Below, piece after piece: positions 56,320 through 64,000 of a DNA stretch of 64,000 nucleotides; within the stretch, counting starts at the first letter, position 1; every line of letters begins with the position of its first letter. The stretch lies in the NCBI GenBank assembly GCA_958296235.1, contig OY282457.1, positions 2,297,684 to 2,361,683 on the forward strand. The letters run 5' to 3'. The position numbers and the translations under genes were made by a program. This DNA is from an uncultured Candidatus Binatia bacterium (GTDB taxonomy: Bacteria > Desulfobacterota > Binatia > Bin18). Below the pieces are notes generated by a model that saw only the letters and a program-made list of their open reading frames with translations, was not told where the DNA came from and did no database searches.

Positions 56320-58645
56320 AGCGTTCCCGTAAGCGTTGGCGGACAACTTCCGCGGCAGTATTCACCAGAAAGGTTAAAATAAAAAGGAGCAGGGCGGCTA
56401 AGAAGAGGACGCGGTAGAGCGTCCCGCCGTGGGGAGCTTCCGGGATTTCCACGGCGATATTAGCCGATAAGGCTCGGAAGCCGGTAAAGGGATCAAAGTC
56501 CATGACGGGCGTGTTGCCGGTGGCCATGAGGACAATCATCGTTTCCCCCACGGCTCGCCCAAAGCCGATCATAATCGCCGAAAACACACCGGGGCTGGCC
56601 GTTGGCAGCACGACGCGCAGAGCCGTTTGCCAGCGTGTAGCGCCCAGGGCGAAAGAGCCTGAAATAAGATGCTGCGGAACGTTGGAAAACGCATCTTCAC
56701 AGATGGTGTAAATAATGGGGATGACGGCAAAGCCCATAGCAAAACCCACAATAAGAGAGTTGCGCGGGTCATACCGAACCCCGGCGGTGTCATACAGCCA
56801 TTGGGGAAAATCACCGGCGAAGAAGGCGGCTTCGAGCGGATTGTTGAGCGCTATGCAGGCATAGATCGCAACGATAATCAGCGGCGCCAGGAACAAGAGT
56901 TCTGTGCCAGGCTTCAAGCCGGTGCGAAACTCAAGGGGGAGCAGACGCCAGGCAAACGCTGCGCCCAAGGTCACAAGTGGCAGGACAATAAACATCAGCA
57001 ACAGCGCTGGCACCATGTCCGCAACAAGGGGCGCCAGCCACAGACCGGCAAAAAAGCCAAGCACCACACTGGGCAGGGCCGCCATCACCTCAACCGAGGG
57101 CTTGACGATATTGCGCAGGCGCGGGTGTATGAACTGGGAGGTATACAGAGCGCCACACAGACTGAGGGGAATGGCAAACAGCAGGGCGTAGAACGTCCCT
57201 TTTAACGTGCCGTAGGCCAGCGGGGAGAGACTGAATTTTGGCTCAAAATCATCCGTTCCACTACTGGATTGCCAGGTATAATCCGGGGCGTCATAGCCTT
57301 CGTACCACACTTTCCCGAACAGGGTGGAGAGGGTGATCTCCGGATGGGGATTATCGACTGCCCAGTTATACAGCTGGCCGTGTTGATTGAGGGCGAGGAT
57401 GCCATTTGCACGTGGGGCATAGGTGAGCTGCGTAATCGGACTGCCGGTTGTGTCGCGGGCCAGCATGGTGGCTTCGGTGGTTGCGTACTGCACGCGCACC
57501 GCGCCGGCGGTATCGCCAGTCACAAAGCCTTTATTCCGCGGCGAGGCAGAGATGGCCGTGATGGGCCTTGGGTGCGCCGGCATCGTGTGAATTTCACGAA
57601 AGGGGAGTTCGGCTGGATTGTCTTGCGCGCGAACCTGGAACCAGACGCTCACCCCCCCGGCGGCATCGCCCATGACCAGAGAACGGTCGCCAATCAACCA
57701 GGCCATTGTCCGAACGGGGGCGCGCTCTTGACTCCCGCCCCGCAGGCGTTGGGCGACCCGCGGCGAAGCAGCGTTACGAATGTCCCAGCGTATGACCTCA
57801 CCGGTCTCCAGCGCGACCAATAAATTTCGCTGTTCGGCATCTATGGTTAATGCCGTGGCAGCCGCATCCAGGGCAGTTGAAAGTTCTGTCCGGCGCTCTG
57901 ATACTTCAGGCTCGCCTAAAAATGTTACTTGGGTTGTTTGGGTCATAAAGAGGAGGGTGTGAGGGCCGAGCAGGGCCGCCAGCGCCAGCCGCTCTTCCTC
58001 CTCATCAGTGTATTGATAGGTCAGCGCGCTCAGAGCGCGTCTGTCTGGATCAAGGACAATCGCCTCTTTTTCCTCGACCCGCGGCGTGCTCACGCGGGTC
58101 TTGCCCTCAAATGAGATGGGAAAGGAAATCGTCAGGGGAAGAACCACACCGTCAGCGGTTCCGAGCGCGGCGGTGTGGGTAAGGTTGTGATAGTGCACCG
58201 CGGTGATCTGCCGCCCCTGAAGGGCCTGGATTTCATAGCGCTGGAGGAGTCGATTGTCTGTGAGGGAAATAAAATCAACGGTTCCCGCCTGGGTAATGGT
58301 ATAGGCGATCTCTCGGTATTCATCGACGCCAAGAGCAAGAACATCCGCAGAGCGCTGACTGCCTACCAGGTCGGCCAGTGGAGTTGGCGGAGTCTCAAGC
58401 TCGGCGGTTGGCGCATGCCAGAGGGGCAAGGTTTCTGCCACGATCACAAAAAGAATCGCCGCGATGCTCAGAATAACGGCAAGGCCGCCACAGGTGATCA
58501 GGATAGCTGCGGCCTTATCCGCCAACTTTTTGCGTTGCATCCGGCTTTTATCTTCGATCTCCGAGAGACGGACGTCAACGGGATACGCTCCGTTTGGGGT
58601 CGGCAGCGGTGGCTGTTGGGGGGGGCGGGCCTGCATGTCCGGCAT
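56306..58645 (-). CDS. pstC: Phosphate ABC transporter permease PstC, with propeller-like insertion
   Basis: Permease of about 779 residues. A cytoplasmic Pro-rich start and one membrane helix (ILITCGGLAVILSIAAILFV) precede roughly 370 residues that read as WD/propeller-like beta repeats: AYTITQAGTVDFISLTDNRL, LVALETGEVIRWDIRNAA, VMGDAAGGVSVWFQV, FVTGDTAGAVRVQYATTE, LALNQHGQLYNWAVDNP. The permease core follows, with the EAA loop in NVPQHLISGSFALGATRWQ. Long PstC proteins are known in Pseudomonas, so this is a branch feature. ATG 58645 is chosen over TTG 58666. Confidence 0.93.
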   Translation of the reverse strand: MPDMQARPPQQPPLPTPNGAYPVDVRLSEIEDKSRMQRKKLADKAAAILITCGGLAVILSIAAILFVIVAETLPLWHAPTAELETPPTPLADLVGSQRSADVLALGVDEYREIAYTITQAGTVDFISLTDNRLLQRYEIQALQGRQITAVHYHNLTHTAALGTADGVVLPLTISFPISFEGKTRVSTPRVEEKEAIVLDPDRRALSALTYQYTDEEEERLALAALLGPHTLLFMTQTTQVTFLGEPEVSERRTELSTALDAAATALTIDAEQRNLLVALETGEVIRWDIRNAASPRVAQRLRGGSQERAPVRTMAWLIGDRSLVMGDAAGGVSVWFQVRAQDNPAELPFREIHTMPAHPRPITAISASPRNKGFVTGDTAGAVRVQYATTEATMLARDTTGSPITQLTYAPRANGILALNQHGQLYNWAVDNPHPEITLSTLFGKVWYEGYDAPDYTWQSSSGTDDFEPKFSLSPLAYGTLKGTFYALLFAIPLSLCGALYTSQFIHPRLRNIVKPSVEVMAALPSVVLGFFAGLWLAPLVADMVPALLLMFIVLPLVTLGAAFAWRLLPLEFRTGLKPGTELLFLAPLIIVAIYACIALNNPLEAAFFAGDFPQWLYDTAGVRYDPRNSLIVGFAMGFAVIPIIYTICEDAFSNVPQHLISGSFALGATRWQTALRVVLPTASPGVFSAIMIGFGRAVGETMIVLMATGNTPVMDFDPFTGFRALSANIAVEIPEAPHGGTLYRVLFLAALLLFILTFLVNTAAEVVRQRLRERYGRI

Positions 58646-58696
58646 GATGGAGCTACCTGATGACAAGGGTAGAGTACGAGGACAGGGCGAACGAAG

Positions 58697-58723
58697 AAGG
58701 GCGGGGGTTCTTCCCCCGCCCTT
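58697..58723. terminator. Strong hairpin between pstS and pstC
   Basis: A perfect 11-bp GC-rich stem (AAGGGCGGGGG at 58697-58707 and its complement at 58713-58723) with a five-base loop. No long T-run follows. It may partly terminate or protect the 3' end of the pstS message, giving more PstS than the membrane subunits. Confidence 0.65.
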
Positions 58724-58766
58724 GTGTTGGTGACTCCCGCTACGAACGCATACGTGAGGAGAGCGC

Positions 58767-59735
58767 TTATTCCAACGCGGCCCGGTCGTCCTTCACCAAC
58801 CGGGCAGACAGCGGGTAGTAGCCGTCCTTGACCACGATCTCCTGGCCTTCCTTACTCAGGACAAACTTGAGAAACTCCCTGGTCAAGGGATCGAGCGCCT
58901 TGTTCGGCTCCTTGTTCACATAGACCAACAGGAAACGGGACAGGGGATATTGCCCGCTGGCCACGTTGTCGTAGGTGGGCTCAACATAATCGCTGCCGTC
59001 CTTGACCAGCGGGATAGGCCGCACGCCCGAGGTCGTGTAGCCAATACCGCTGTAGCCGGCTCCATTGCGGTCTTCGCTCACGCCTTGGACCACAGAGGCC
59101 GAACCCGGCTGCTCTTTCACCGTGTCTTTGTAGTCGCCTTTACACAGCGCTTTTTTCTTAAAGAAGCCGTACGTGCCAGAGGCAGAATTACGCCCGTACA
59201 GACTGATTGGCGCTGAGGCCCAGCCGCCTGTCAGACCCAGGTCGCCCCAGGTCTGAGCGTCGGTGGTTGCGCCGCATGTACGGTTTTTTGAGAACAGGGC
59301 ATCGACCTGCTGAAGATTGAGGCCCTTGATCGGATTGTCCTTGTTGACAAAGACGGCCAATGAGTCAAGCGAGGTCCGAATCGGGGTCGGTTTATAGCCG
59401 AACTTCTTCTCAAAAGCGTCCATCTCTTTGCTCTTCATAGCGCGCGACATCGGACCAAGCTGGGCCGTGGCTTCAATCAGCGCCGGGGGAGCTGTGCTCG
59501 AACCCTTTCCTTCGATCTGGACGTTCACGTTGGGGTAGACTTTCTTGAACCCCTCCGCCCACAGGGTCATCAGATTGTTGAGCGTGTCCGAGCCGATACT
59601 GTTCAGGTTGCCCGAGACACCGCTGACCTTTTCGTAGCGTGGCAGGTCGGCGTCGACCTGAATCGTCTGGGCGGTCGCCAGAGAAGCGCTGAGCGCCACG
59701 GCTCCACAGGCTGCCAGTATTTTCTTTATTTGCAT
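58767..59735 (-). CDS. pstS: Phosphate-binding protein PstS
   Basis: Periplasmic substrate-binding protein, 322 residues from ATG 59735 ([20 protein letters not shown], a signal peptide cleaved after ATAQ). The phosphate-site motifs are visible: [39 protein letters not shown], and [18 protein letters not shown]. An ATG at 59750 is less likely as it would place the ribosome site GGAG inside the coding region. A PHO-box-like repeat lies 30 bases upstream. Confidence 0.95.
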   Translation of the reverse strand: MQIKKILAACGAVALSASLATAQTIQVDADLPRYEKVSGVSGNLNSIGSDTLNNLMTLWAEGFKKVYPNVNVQIEGKGSSTAPPALIEATAQLGPMSRAMKSKEMDAFEKKFGYKPTPIRTSLDSLAVFVNKDNPIKGLNLQQVDALFSKNRTCGATTDAQTWGDLGLTGGWASAPISLYGRNSASGTYGFFKKKALCKGDYKDTVKEQPGSASVVQGVSEDRNGAGYSGIGYTTSGVRPIPLVKDGSDYVEPTYDNVASGQYPLSRFLLVYVNKEPNKALDPLTREFLKFVLSKEGQEIVVKDGYYPLSARLVKDDRAALE

Positions 59736-59764
59736 ACCGTTGTTCTCCATTATGGCCGGTTGAT

Positions 59765-59793
59765 TGTTGCACCAGTGTTACAGGACGATGACG
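59765..59793 (-). promoter_or_regulatory. PHO-box-like triple repeat upstream of pstS
   Basis: On the minus strand, CGTCATC, TGTAACA and TGCAACA are separated by four bases each, i.e. an 11-bp period as in E. coli PHO boxes (CTGTCAT-type units). A CATAAT hexamer follows ten bases downstream. If that is the -10, the leader of pstS would be very short. Confidence 0.6.
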
Positions 59794-59810
59794 CTGCTAT
59801 GAAAACCGAC

Positions 59811-61226
59811 TTAAAAATCGACCTGGAAACGCGCCTGAACGATGTCGGCGTCGCCGCACGAATCCGTCATGTTGCCCTTGTAGTAGCAGTCATCCTCGTC
59901 CAGCATCGCCCGCACGTAGTTGAGCATGAAGCGCACATTGGGGTTGAGATACCAGTTGAGGCCCAAGCTGAAGTTGGCTAACTCGCCGCCGTTCAGGCCC
60001 TCGTCGTTCAGGTCCAGCATTGAGTAGCGGGCCGCCAGCTCCAGCGCGCCCAAGCCGCCCCTGCCGTCGAAGTTGTTCTTGGGCTTGACGCGGTCGAACG
60101 CGCCGCTCGATGTCTTGTACGGGCGGCGCTCGCCGGTCAGGAAGAAGCTGCCGAAGATGTAGTAGCCGTCGTATTGGATGTCGTCGCCCGCGGGTCGGTC
60201 GACCAGGGCGCTCAGCCACTCGAATTGCAACGAAGCCGGTCCGTACACCACCGCCACCTCGGGGTTGAAGTAATCAATGTCATCGACGTGGAACTTCGGT
60301 GTTTCAACAAACCGGGGGCCGAGGTGGGCCTCGGGTCGCTGACGGAACCGAATCTGGTTGGTTTTGTCGTGGAAGGCGTGTCTGTACGACAGCCCGAGGT
60401 GTACGAGCTGCTTGCCCTTTTCCTGATACCAGGGCAGCAGGGTCAGCCGCGTTGTGGCGTTGTATATCCCGCTGTTGCCGAAGGTCGTATCCGTGTCAGC
60501 CGGGTTGCCGTCCCGGAAGAAGCCAAACGCGGCCGTGGTCCGCTTGTCGAAAAACGAGGTGTTGAACCGGACGCCCAGGTTACGGCCGCTGGCGAACACG
60601 TTGGGCAGCGAGCGCTCCATGAAGGTGAGGTATTTGCTGCTGGTCAGCTCTTCGAGCGAGAACGGCTCCTTGAAGTGACCGACGGTGAAGTTCCCGACCA
60701 GGGGCAGCTTCTTGACCTGAATATACGCGTCCTTGAAAGGATCGGAGCTGGCGAAGTCGTACTGCATTTTGTACTTGATGTTGCCGTACACACTGCCTTC
60801 CATAAACAGGCGGGCCCGCCGAAACTCCGTTCCGTCACCGATCCGCCCGAACCGTCGCCGCAGTTTTTTACGTGTGCTGTAGACGGACCAGTCGTTCTGA
60901 ACCCGTCCGCCGATTTTGAGCTTGAATTTGCCGTCGGCCGAGTCGAGCCGCAGCCCGCTTTTCCAGTGCGCGGCCAGGAAATTTTTCTTGCCGACATTCT
61001 TTTCCAGGCTTTCGACCTTTTGATTCAGGCCCGAGGCAGCCGCGGCTTTTTCATCCTCAGCTTGGGCCTTAATCATCAGATCACGATACTGTTGCTCGCT
61101 GATCTGCCCGTTGGCTTTCAGAATATCCAGGATTTCTGCGGCCACATTCTTTGCCTGGGCTGGCCGCGTCATGAACAGCCCTGCAGCAACAAGACCAACA
61201 CAGAGCGCTAATCCCAATCTTCTCAT
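59811..61226 (-). CDS. oprP: Phosphate-selective porin (OprP/OprO family)
   Basis: Outer-membrane porin of 471 residues. The signal peptide LALCVGLVAAGLFMTRPAQA is followed by a short coiled-coil region (ISEQQYRDLMIKAQAEDEKA to NQKVESLEKNVG) and a beta barrel ending FQVDF. The strands LKIGGRVQNDWSVYS, RRARLFMEGSVYGNIKYKMQYDF and GHFKEPFSLEELTSSKYLTFMERS (split here as GHFKEPFSLEELTSSKYL, then TFMERS) are diagnostic for OprP/OprO. It precedes pstS in the same direction. Confidence 0.92.
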   Translation of the reverse strand: MRRLGLALCVGLVAAGLFMTRPAQAKNVAAEILDILKANGQISEQQYRDLMIKAQAEDEKAAAASGLNQKVESLEKNVGKKNFLAAHWKSGLRLDSADGKFKLKIGGRVQNDWSVYSTRKKLRRRFGRIGDGTEFRRARLFMEGSVYGNIKYKMQYDFASSDPFKDAYIQVKKLPLVGNFTVGHFKEPFSLEELTSSKYLTFMERSLPNVFASGRNLGVRFNTSFFDKRTTAAFGFFRDGNPADTDTTFGNSGIYNATTRLTLLPWYQEKGKQLVHLGLSYRHAFHDKTNQIRFRQRPEAHLGPRFVETPKFHVDDIDYFNPEVAVVYGPASLQFEWLSALVDRPAGDDIQYDGYYIFGSFFLTGERRPYKTSSGAFDRVKPKNNFDGRGGLGALELAARYSMLDLNDEGLNGGELANFSLGLNWYLNPNVRFMLNYVRAMLDEDDCYYKGNMTDSCGDADIVQARFQVDF

Positions 61227-61290
61227 ATACTGTTTCTCCTCCTCCTAAATTGGATTATTGGAGCAGGATAAATCTGTGCTGTTACCGGAG

Positions 61291-61319
61291 AATGACACCG
61301 GTGTTATGAGTGTATGAAA
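61291..61319 (-). promoter_or_regulatory. PHO-box-like triple repeat upstream of oprP
   Basis: On the minus strand TTTCATA, CATAACA and TGTCATT are spaced by four bases each (CACT, CCGG), keeping an 11-bp period. It lies 65 bases before the oprP start, in the gap 61227-61416. Confidence 0.6.
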
Positions 61320-61416
61320 ATCCGGGTCAACACCTGTCGAGAGCGGGCTGTACGGAGCGGCCCATGCGGAATGGAGATGAACGGATGTGCGCTGGCTCAG
61401 CGCGGCTCGAATGGGG

Positions 61417-62661
61417 CTACGGCGCTGTGGTCCGGCCTTCCGGGCGGGGCATTTCCTGAGTCGCGTATCGGGGCGCGGTCGAGGCAAACCAGCCCTCGGT
61501 GCGCTGGCAAAAGCGCACCAGCATTAACATAACCGGGACCTCAATCAGCACCCCCACAACCGTTGCTAAGGCGGCTCCTGATGACAGCCCGAACAGCATG
61601 GTTGCCGTGGCAATGGCGACCTCAAAATGGTTGGAGGCACCGATGAGCGCAGTCGGGGCTGCGTTCTGGTACGACAGTCTGAGAACTTTTGCCAGTCCAT
61701 ACGCCAGCGCAAACACCAGGATCGTTTGAATAAAGAGGGGAATGGCAATCCAGACGATCATCAGCGGATGAGACAGAATCATTGCGCCTTTGAGGGAGAA
61801 CAGGAGGACCAGGGTGATGAGGAGGGCGCTAATGGTGACTGGCGTGAGAAAATGGAGAAAACGCTCACGAAACCAGCGTTCGCCTTTGGTCCGCATAATC
61901 CACTGACGAGAGCAATAGCCGGCCACCAGCGGCAGGGCGACATACACACCGATGGACAGCAGCAGGGCCTGCCAGGGCACGGGCAGACGGCCGACCCCGA
62001 GGAGCACATCGCCCAGCACGCCGTACAGGACGAGCATGGTCAGGGAATTAATCGCGACCATAACAAGCGTCAGCCCGTCGTTACCCTTGGCCAGATAGCC
62101 CCAGACCAGGACCATGGCCGTACAGGGCGCGATACCCAGCAGAATACAGCCGGCCAGATAGCTGCGCCACAGCGGCACCTCCAACATCTTGATGCCATCA
62201 ATCACCACGACGGTCCCGGAGCCGTGAGACGACCCAACCGGCAGGTTGAGACCGAGCGGCATTTTCACGTGGTCAACGGCGTCCGGGCCGATCACATCGA
62301 GAAAAAAGGTCCCGAGAAAAAGAACGGCGATCGCATACATCGTGAAGGGTTTGACGGCCCAATTGATGAACAAGGTGAGTCCAACCGGCCGGACGCTTTT
62401 CCCCGCTCGAACGACCTCGGCAAAGTCGATTTTGACCATGATGGGGTACATCATGAAAAACAGACAGATCGCAATCGGAATCGAGACCACTGGCGCATCG
62501 TCAATATACAGGGAGAGCCCGTCAAGAAAGGTCGCCACACCCGGCGCGACACTCCCCAGACCAATGCCCGCGGCAATGCACAACAGGACCCAGACGGTCA
62601 GGTAACGCTCAAAAACACTCAGCCCTTGTGACGGCTTGAACGGAGATGGTTTGGTTGCCAT
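61417..62661 (-). CDS. arsB: ACR3-family arsenite efflux transporter
   Basis: Membrane exporter of 414 residues with about ten helices. The diagnostic region is [20 protein letters not shown], with the essential cysteine, then [35 protein letters not shown], and [20 protein letters not shown] near the end, are also typical of ACR3. It extrudes As(III). No arsR, arsC or arsenite oxidase lies beside it. A PHO-box-like element lies 74 bases upstream, which would tie its expression to phosphate starvation. Confidence 0.94.
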   Translation of the reverse strand: MATKPSPFKPSQGLSVFERYLTVWVLLCIAAGIGLGSVAPGVATFLDGLSLYIDDAPVVSIPIAICLFFMMYPIMVKIDFAEVVRAGKSVRPVGLTLFINWAVKPFTMYAIAVLFLGTFFLDVIGPDAVDHVKMPLGLNLPVGSSHGSGTVVVIDGIKMLEVPLWRSYLAGCILLGIAPCTAMVLVWGYLAKGNDGLTLVMVAINSLTMLVLYGVLGDVLLGVGRLPVPWQALLLSIGVYVALPLVAGYCSRQWIMRTKGERWFRERFLHFLTPVTISALLITLVLLFSLKGAMILSHPLMIVWIAIPLFIQTILVFALAYGLAKVLRLSYQNAAPTALIGASNHFEVAIATATMLFGLSSGAALATVVGVLIEVPVMLMLVRFCQRTEGWFASTAPRYATQEMPRPEGRTTAP

Positions 62662-62734
62662 TGGTGTACGCTCTCCTGAAAGAAAACGGAGTCCAAGAGG
62701 GAAGCATTCGGGCCATGTGACCTAAGCCAAAGAA

Positions 62735-62763
62735 TATGACACCGACGTTACAAAGCGGAGACA
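62735..62763 (-). promoter_or_regulatory. PHO-box-like triple repeat upstream of the ACR3 gene
   Basis: On the minus strand TGTCTCC, TGTAACG and TGTCATA are spaced by four bases each (GCTT, TCGG). The last two units share TGTAAC-N5-GGTG with the pstS box, and TGTCAT with the oprP box. It is in the gap 62662-62834. Confidence 0.55.
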
Positions 62764-62834
62764 TCTCCGTGAACTGTGCGTATTCCCGCCGGCTCTCAGT
62801 CTATGAGAGACCGCCTGGGTGGCGGTCCCAATTT

Positions 62835-63566
62835 TCAGGCGCAGCAGGCCAGGTCTTCCTCGCGGCATTCCGTTGGCCCACAACACGCTGTTCCTGATTT
62901 CTGTTTCGCGAGTTGGCCGAGGTAGGTTGTGCCCGCTAAGTAAAAGGCGGTAAATCGGCTCTCAAAGTCCTCAGCCACCGACTTTTCGGCAATTCCTGTT
63001 GCCAGCACAGCTTCCTGCCACTGCTTCACTTTGGGAAACGCCTCAAGAAAGTCAAAGCCCGTATAGCGCTCGATAATCGCAGCGCGATGGAGCAACGGCA
63101 GCCAGGCGATATCCACCATGCCCAGGCGGTCGCCACCGAGGGAGGGGCCTTCCCCAAGCCGCGCTTCCAGTCTTGCTTCCATTTTGGCGAAGGCCGCGCC
63201 TAATGTCGCTCGGCCTTCCTCCAGTCTCTTTTCGTCCGTACTGCGTTGCGCGCTGCATTGCGCCAAGTAATGCTTTGCTGCCAGATAAGACCAGGCGCGG
63301 TCCTGGGCTTTCTTGACCGGGTCGTTGGCGGCAATGGGGTCTCCTGTCGTTTCATCCAGGTATTCAATAATGGCATCCGATTCGAACAGGACCTGACCCT
63401 TGTCGGTTATCAGAATTGGCACCTGGCCGTTCGGAGAGGCGTCGAGAAACCACGCCGGCTTCTTGCTGAGGTCGATATATTCGATATCGTACGGAACGCG
63501 CTTGGCCTCCAGCAGGGCAGTGACACGTTGAACAAAAGGACAGATTTTGAAGCTGACAATTTTCAT
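62835..63566 (-). CDS. Glutathione S-transferase-like protein with cysteine-pair tail
   Basis: A 243-residue protein with N-terminal thioredoxin fold (MKIVSFKICPFVQRVTALLE, Cys9 in CPF) and the GST pattern GQVPILITDKGQVLFESDAI. The C-terminal helical domain has LGMVDIAWLPLLHR. The last 20 residues (GTACCGPTECREEDLACCA) carry two vicinal CC pairs plus one Cys, not normal for GSTs and reminiscent of As(III)-binding cysteine pairs. It is upstream of the ACR3 gene on the same strand, 173 bases away. A role in arsenic handling is an inference. Confidence 0.85.
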   Translation of the reverse strand: MKIVSFKICPFVQRVTALLEAKRVPYDIEYIDLSKKPAWFLDASPNGQVPILITDKGQVLFESDAIIEYLDETTGDPIAANDPVKKAQDRAWSYLAAKHYLAQCSAQRSTDEKRLEEGRATLGAAFAKMEARLEARLGEGPSLGGDRLGMVDIAWLPLLHRAAIIERYTGFDFLEAFPKVKQWQEAVLATGIAEKSVAEDFESRFTAFYLAGTTYLGQLAKQKSGTACCGPTECREEDLACCA

Positions 63567-63585
63567 CCGCTCCTCCTTCGCTGTT

Positions 63586-63615
63586 TCTCTATCTCCAAAT
63601 TCTCTATCTCCAAAT
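63586..63615. repeat. Tandem duplication of TCTCTATCTCCAAAT
   Basis: A 15-base unit is present twice in perfect tandem, 20 bases upstream of the GST-like gene start on its strand. The remaining stretch 63616-63780 holds no gene that I can support. Confidence 0.75.
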
Positions 63616-63782
63616 AAGGCACAGTCTGTTTATACAGACGGATGAGGCGGGACAAAGGACGCAAAAGCGGCAATGCCCTTGAGGCGAAGCCACATGGCAG
63701 ACTTCGCGAAGCCCCCTGTAGCTCACCCGGCAGCATAGCGGCCTGTCTCGCTCCGCGCCGTTCATCCGCAGGGGAACAAAAA

Positions 63783-63821
63783 AAGGCCCGTAGGAAAAAG
63801 GAGGGGAAACCTACGGGCCTT
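63783..63821 (-). terminator. Rho-independent terminator on the minus strand
   Basis: AAGGCCCGTAGG (63783-63794) and its exact complement (63810-63821) form a 12-bp stem with a 15-base loop. Read on the minus strand the stem is followed by a run of six T. It would stop a minus-strand transcript arriving from the right; no gene is visible between 63822 and the window end, so the transcript starts beyond it or is noncoding. Confidence 0.7.
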
Positions 63822-63945
63822 AATACACGCCGAGTCGGGGAGAACTCAGCTATGTATATCTGTGTCAGCGGGGTTTATATAGAGTTTATAGCATGGCGAG
63901 ACAGGCTTGGGAAGATAGCCCAGCTGAGGAGAGGGCATATTTGCT

Positions 63946-64000
63946 CCCTCTCCCCTGGAGGCCTGTCCTGAGCCTGTCGAAGGGGAGAGGGTTGGGGTGA
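63946..64000. repeat. Composite CCCTCTCCCC / CCTGTCCTGAGCC repeat, copy B (cut by window end)
   Basis: CCCTCTCCCCTGGAG, then GCCTGTCCTGAGCCTGTCGA and AGGGGAGAGGGTTGGGGTGA. It matches copy A at 49130-49190 almost base for base and runs off the right edge. Confidence 0.75.

Overview
The window is a stretch of GC-rich chromosome from a Gram-negative, respiring bacterium. It carries proton-pumping complex I genes, a TonB-dependent receptor, a phosphate-selective outer-membrane porin and a PhoB/PhoR/Pst phosphate system. Housekeeping genes are dense and intact. The arrangement tRNA-Ser, SRP RNA, dnaX, ybaB, recR is typical of Proteobacteria and related phyla. Short palindromic and REP-like repeats between genes resemble those of large-genome environmental lineages (deltaproteobacterial or Tectomicrobia-like), but no marker here fixes the taxon. 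That placement is a weak inference.

Layout. 1-8313 (minus): a complex I operon in the order nuoA-C-D-E-H-J-K-L-M-(N), lacking nuoB, nuoF, nuoG and nuoI, with a good sigma70-like promoter at 8391-8418. 8572-11904 (plus): tRNA-Ser(GGA), 4.5S SRP RNA, dnaX, ybaB, recR, tRNA-Asn(GTT) and a terminator. 12049-27034 (plus): an accessory, defence-type island starting just after tRNA-Asn. It holds an AlbA_2/Schlafen-type ATPase, a nucleotidyltransferase remnant, a solitary C5-cytosine methyltransferase, and a tightly coupled trio (HD-domain protein, ORC/CDC6-like ATPase, unrecognised two-lobed Rossmann-like protein). It then has a complete type I restriction-modification operon with an orphan Phd antitoxin and a YgjP-type metallopeptidase, and ends with a HigB/HigA pair. 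The trio at 14737-18368 is the best candidate here for an undescribed system.

27162-36281: SlyD-like FKBP, RRM protein, ABM-domain protein, TldD and TldE/PmbA, then two neighbouring frameshifted genes (a secreted M6-type metalloprotease and a TonB-dependent receptor). 36305-48638 is a long same-strand run on minus: flavin monooxygenase-like protein, cytidylate-kinase-like protein, seven-blade FG-GAP protein, RlmE, SDR dehydrogenase, NorD-like VWA protein, IlvE, MoeA, PurE, MurF. 48639-49256 is a gene-free, repeat-packed gap. 49257-50687 encodes a CCA-adding/poly(A) polymerase-family enzyme.

50599-61226 (minus) is a complete phosphate regulon in the order oprP, pstS, pstC, pstA, pstB, phoU, phoB, phoR. 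PstC has a large propeller-like periplasmic insertion and PstA a coiled-coil insertion. An ACR3 arsenite exporter (61417-62661) and a GST-like protein with a cysteine-pair tail (62835-63566) follow. PHO-box-like triple repeats with an 11-bp period precede oprP, pstS and acr3, so arsenite export may be induced together with phosphate uptake, the main route of arsenate entry. At least three families of short repeats are scattered between genes, and one copy has become part of a coding sequence.
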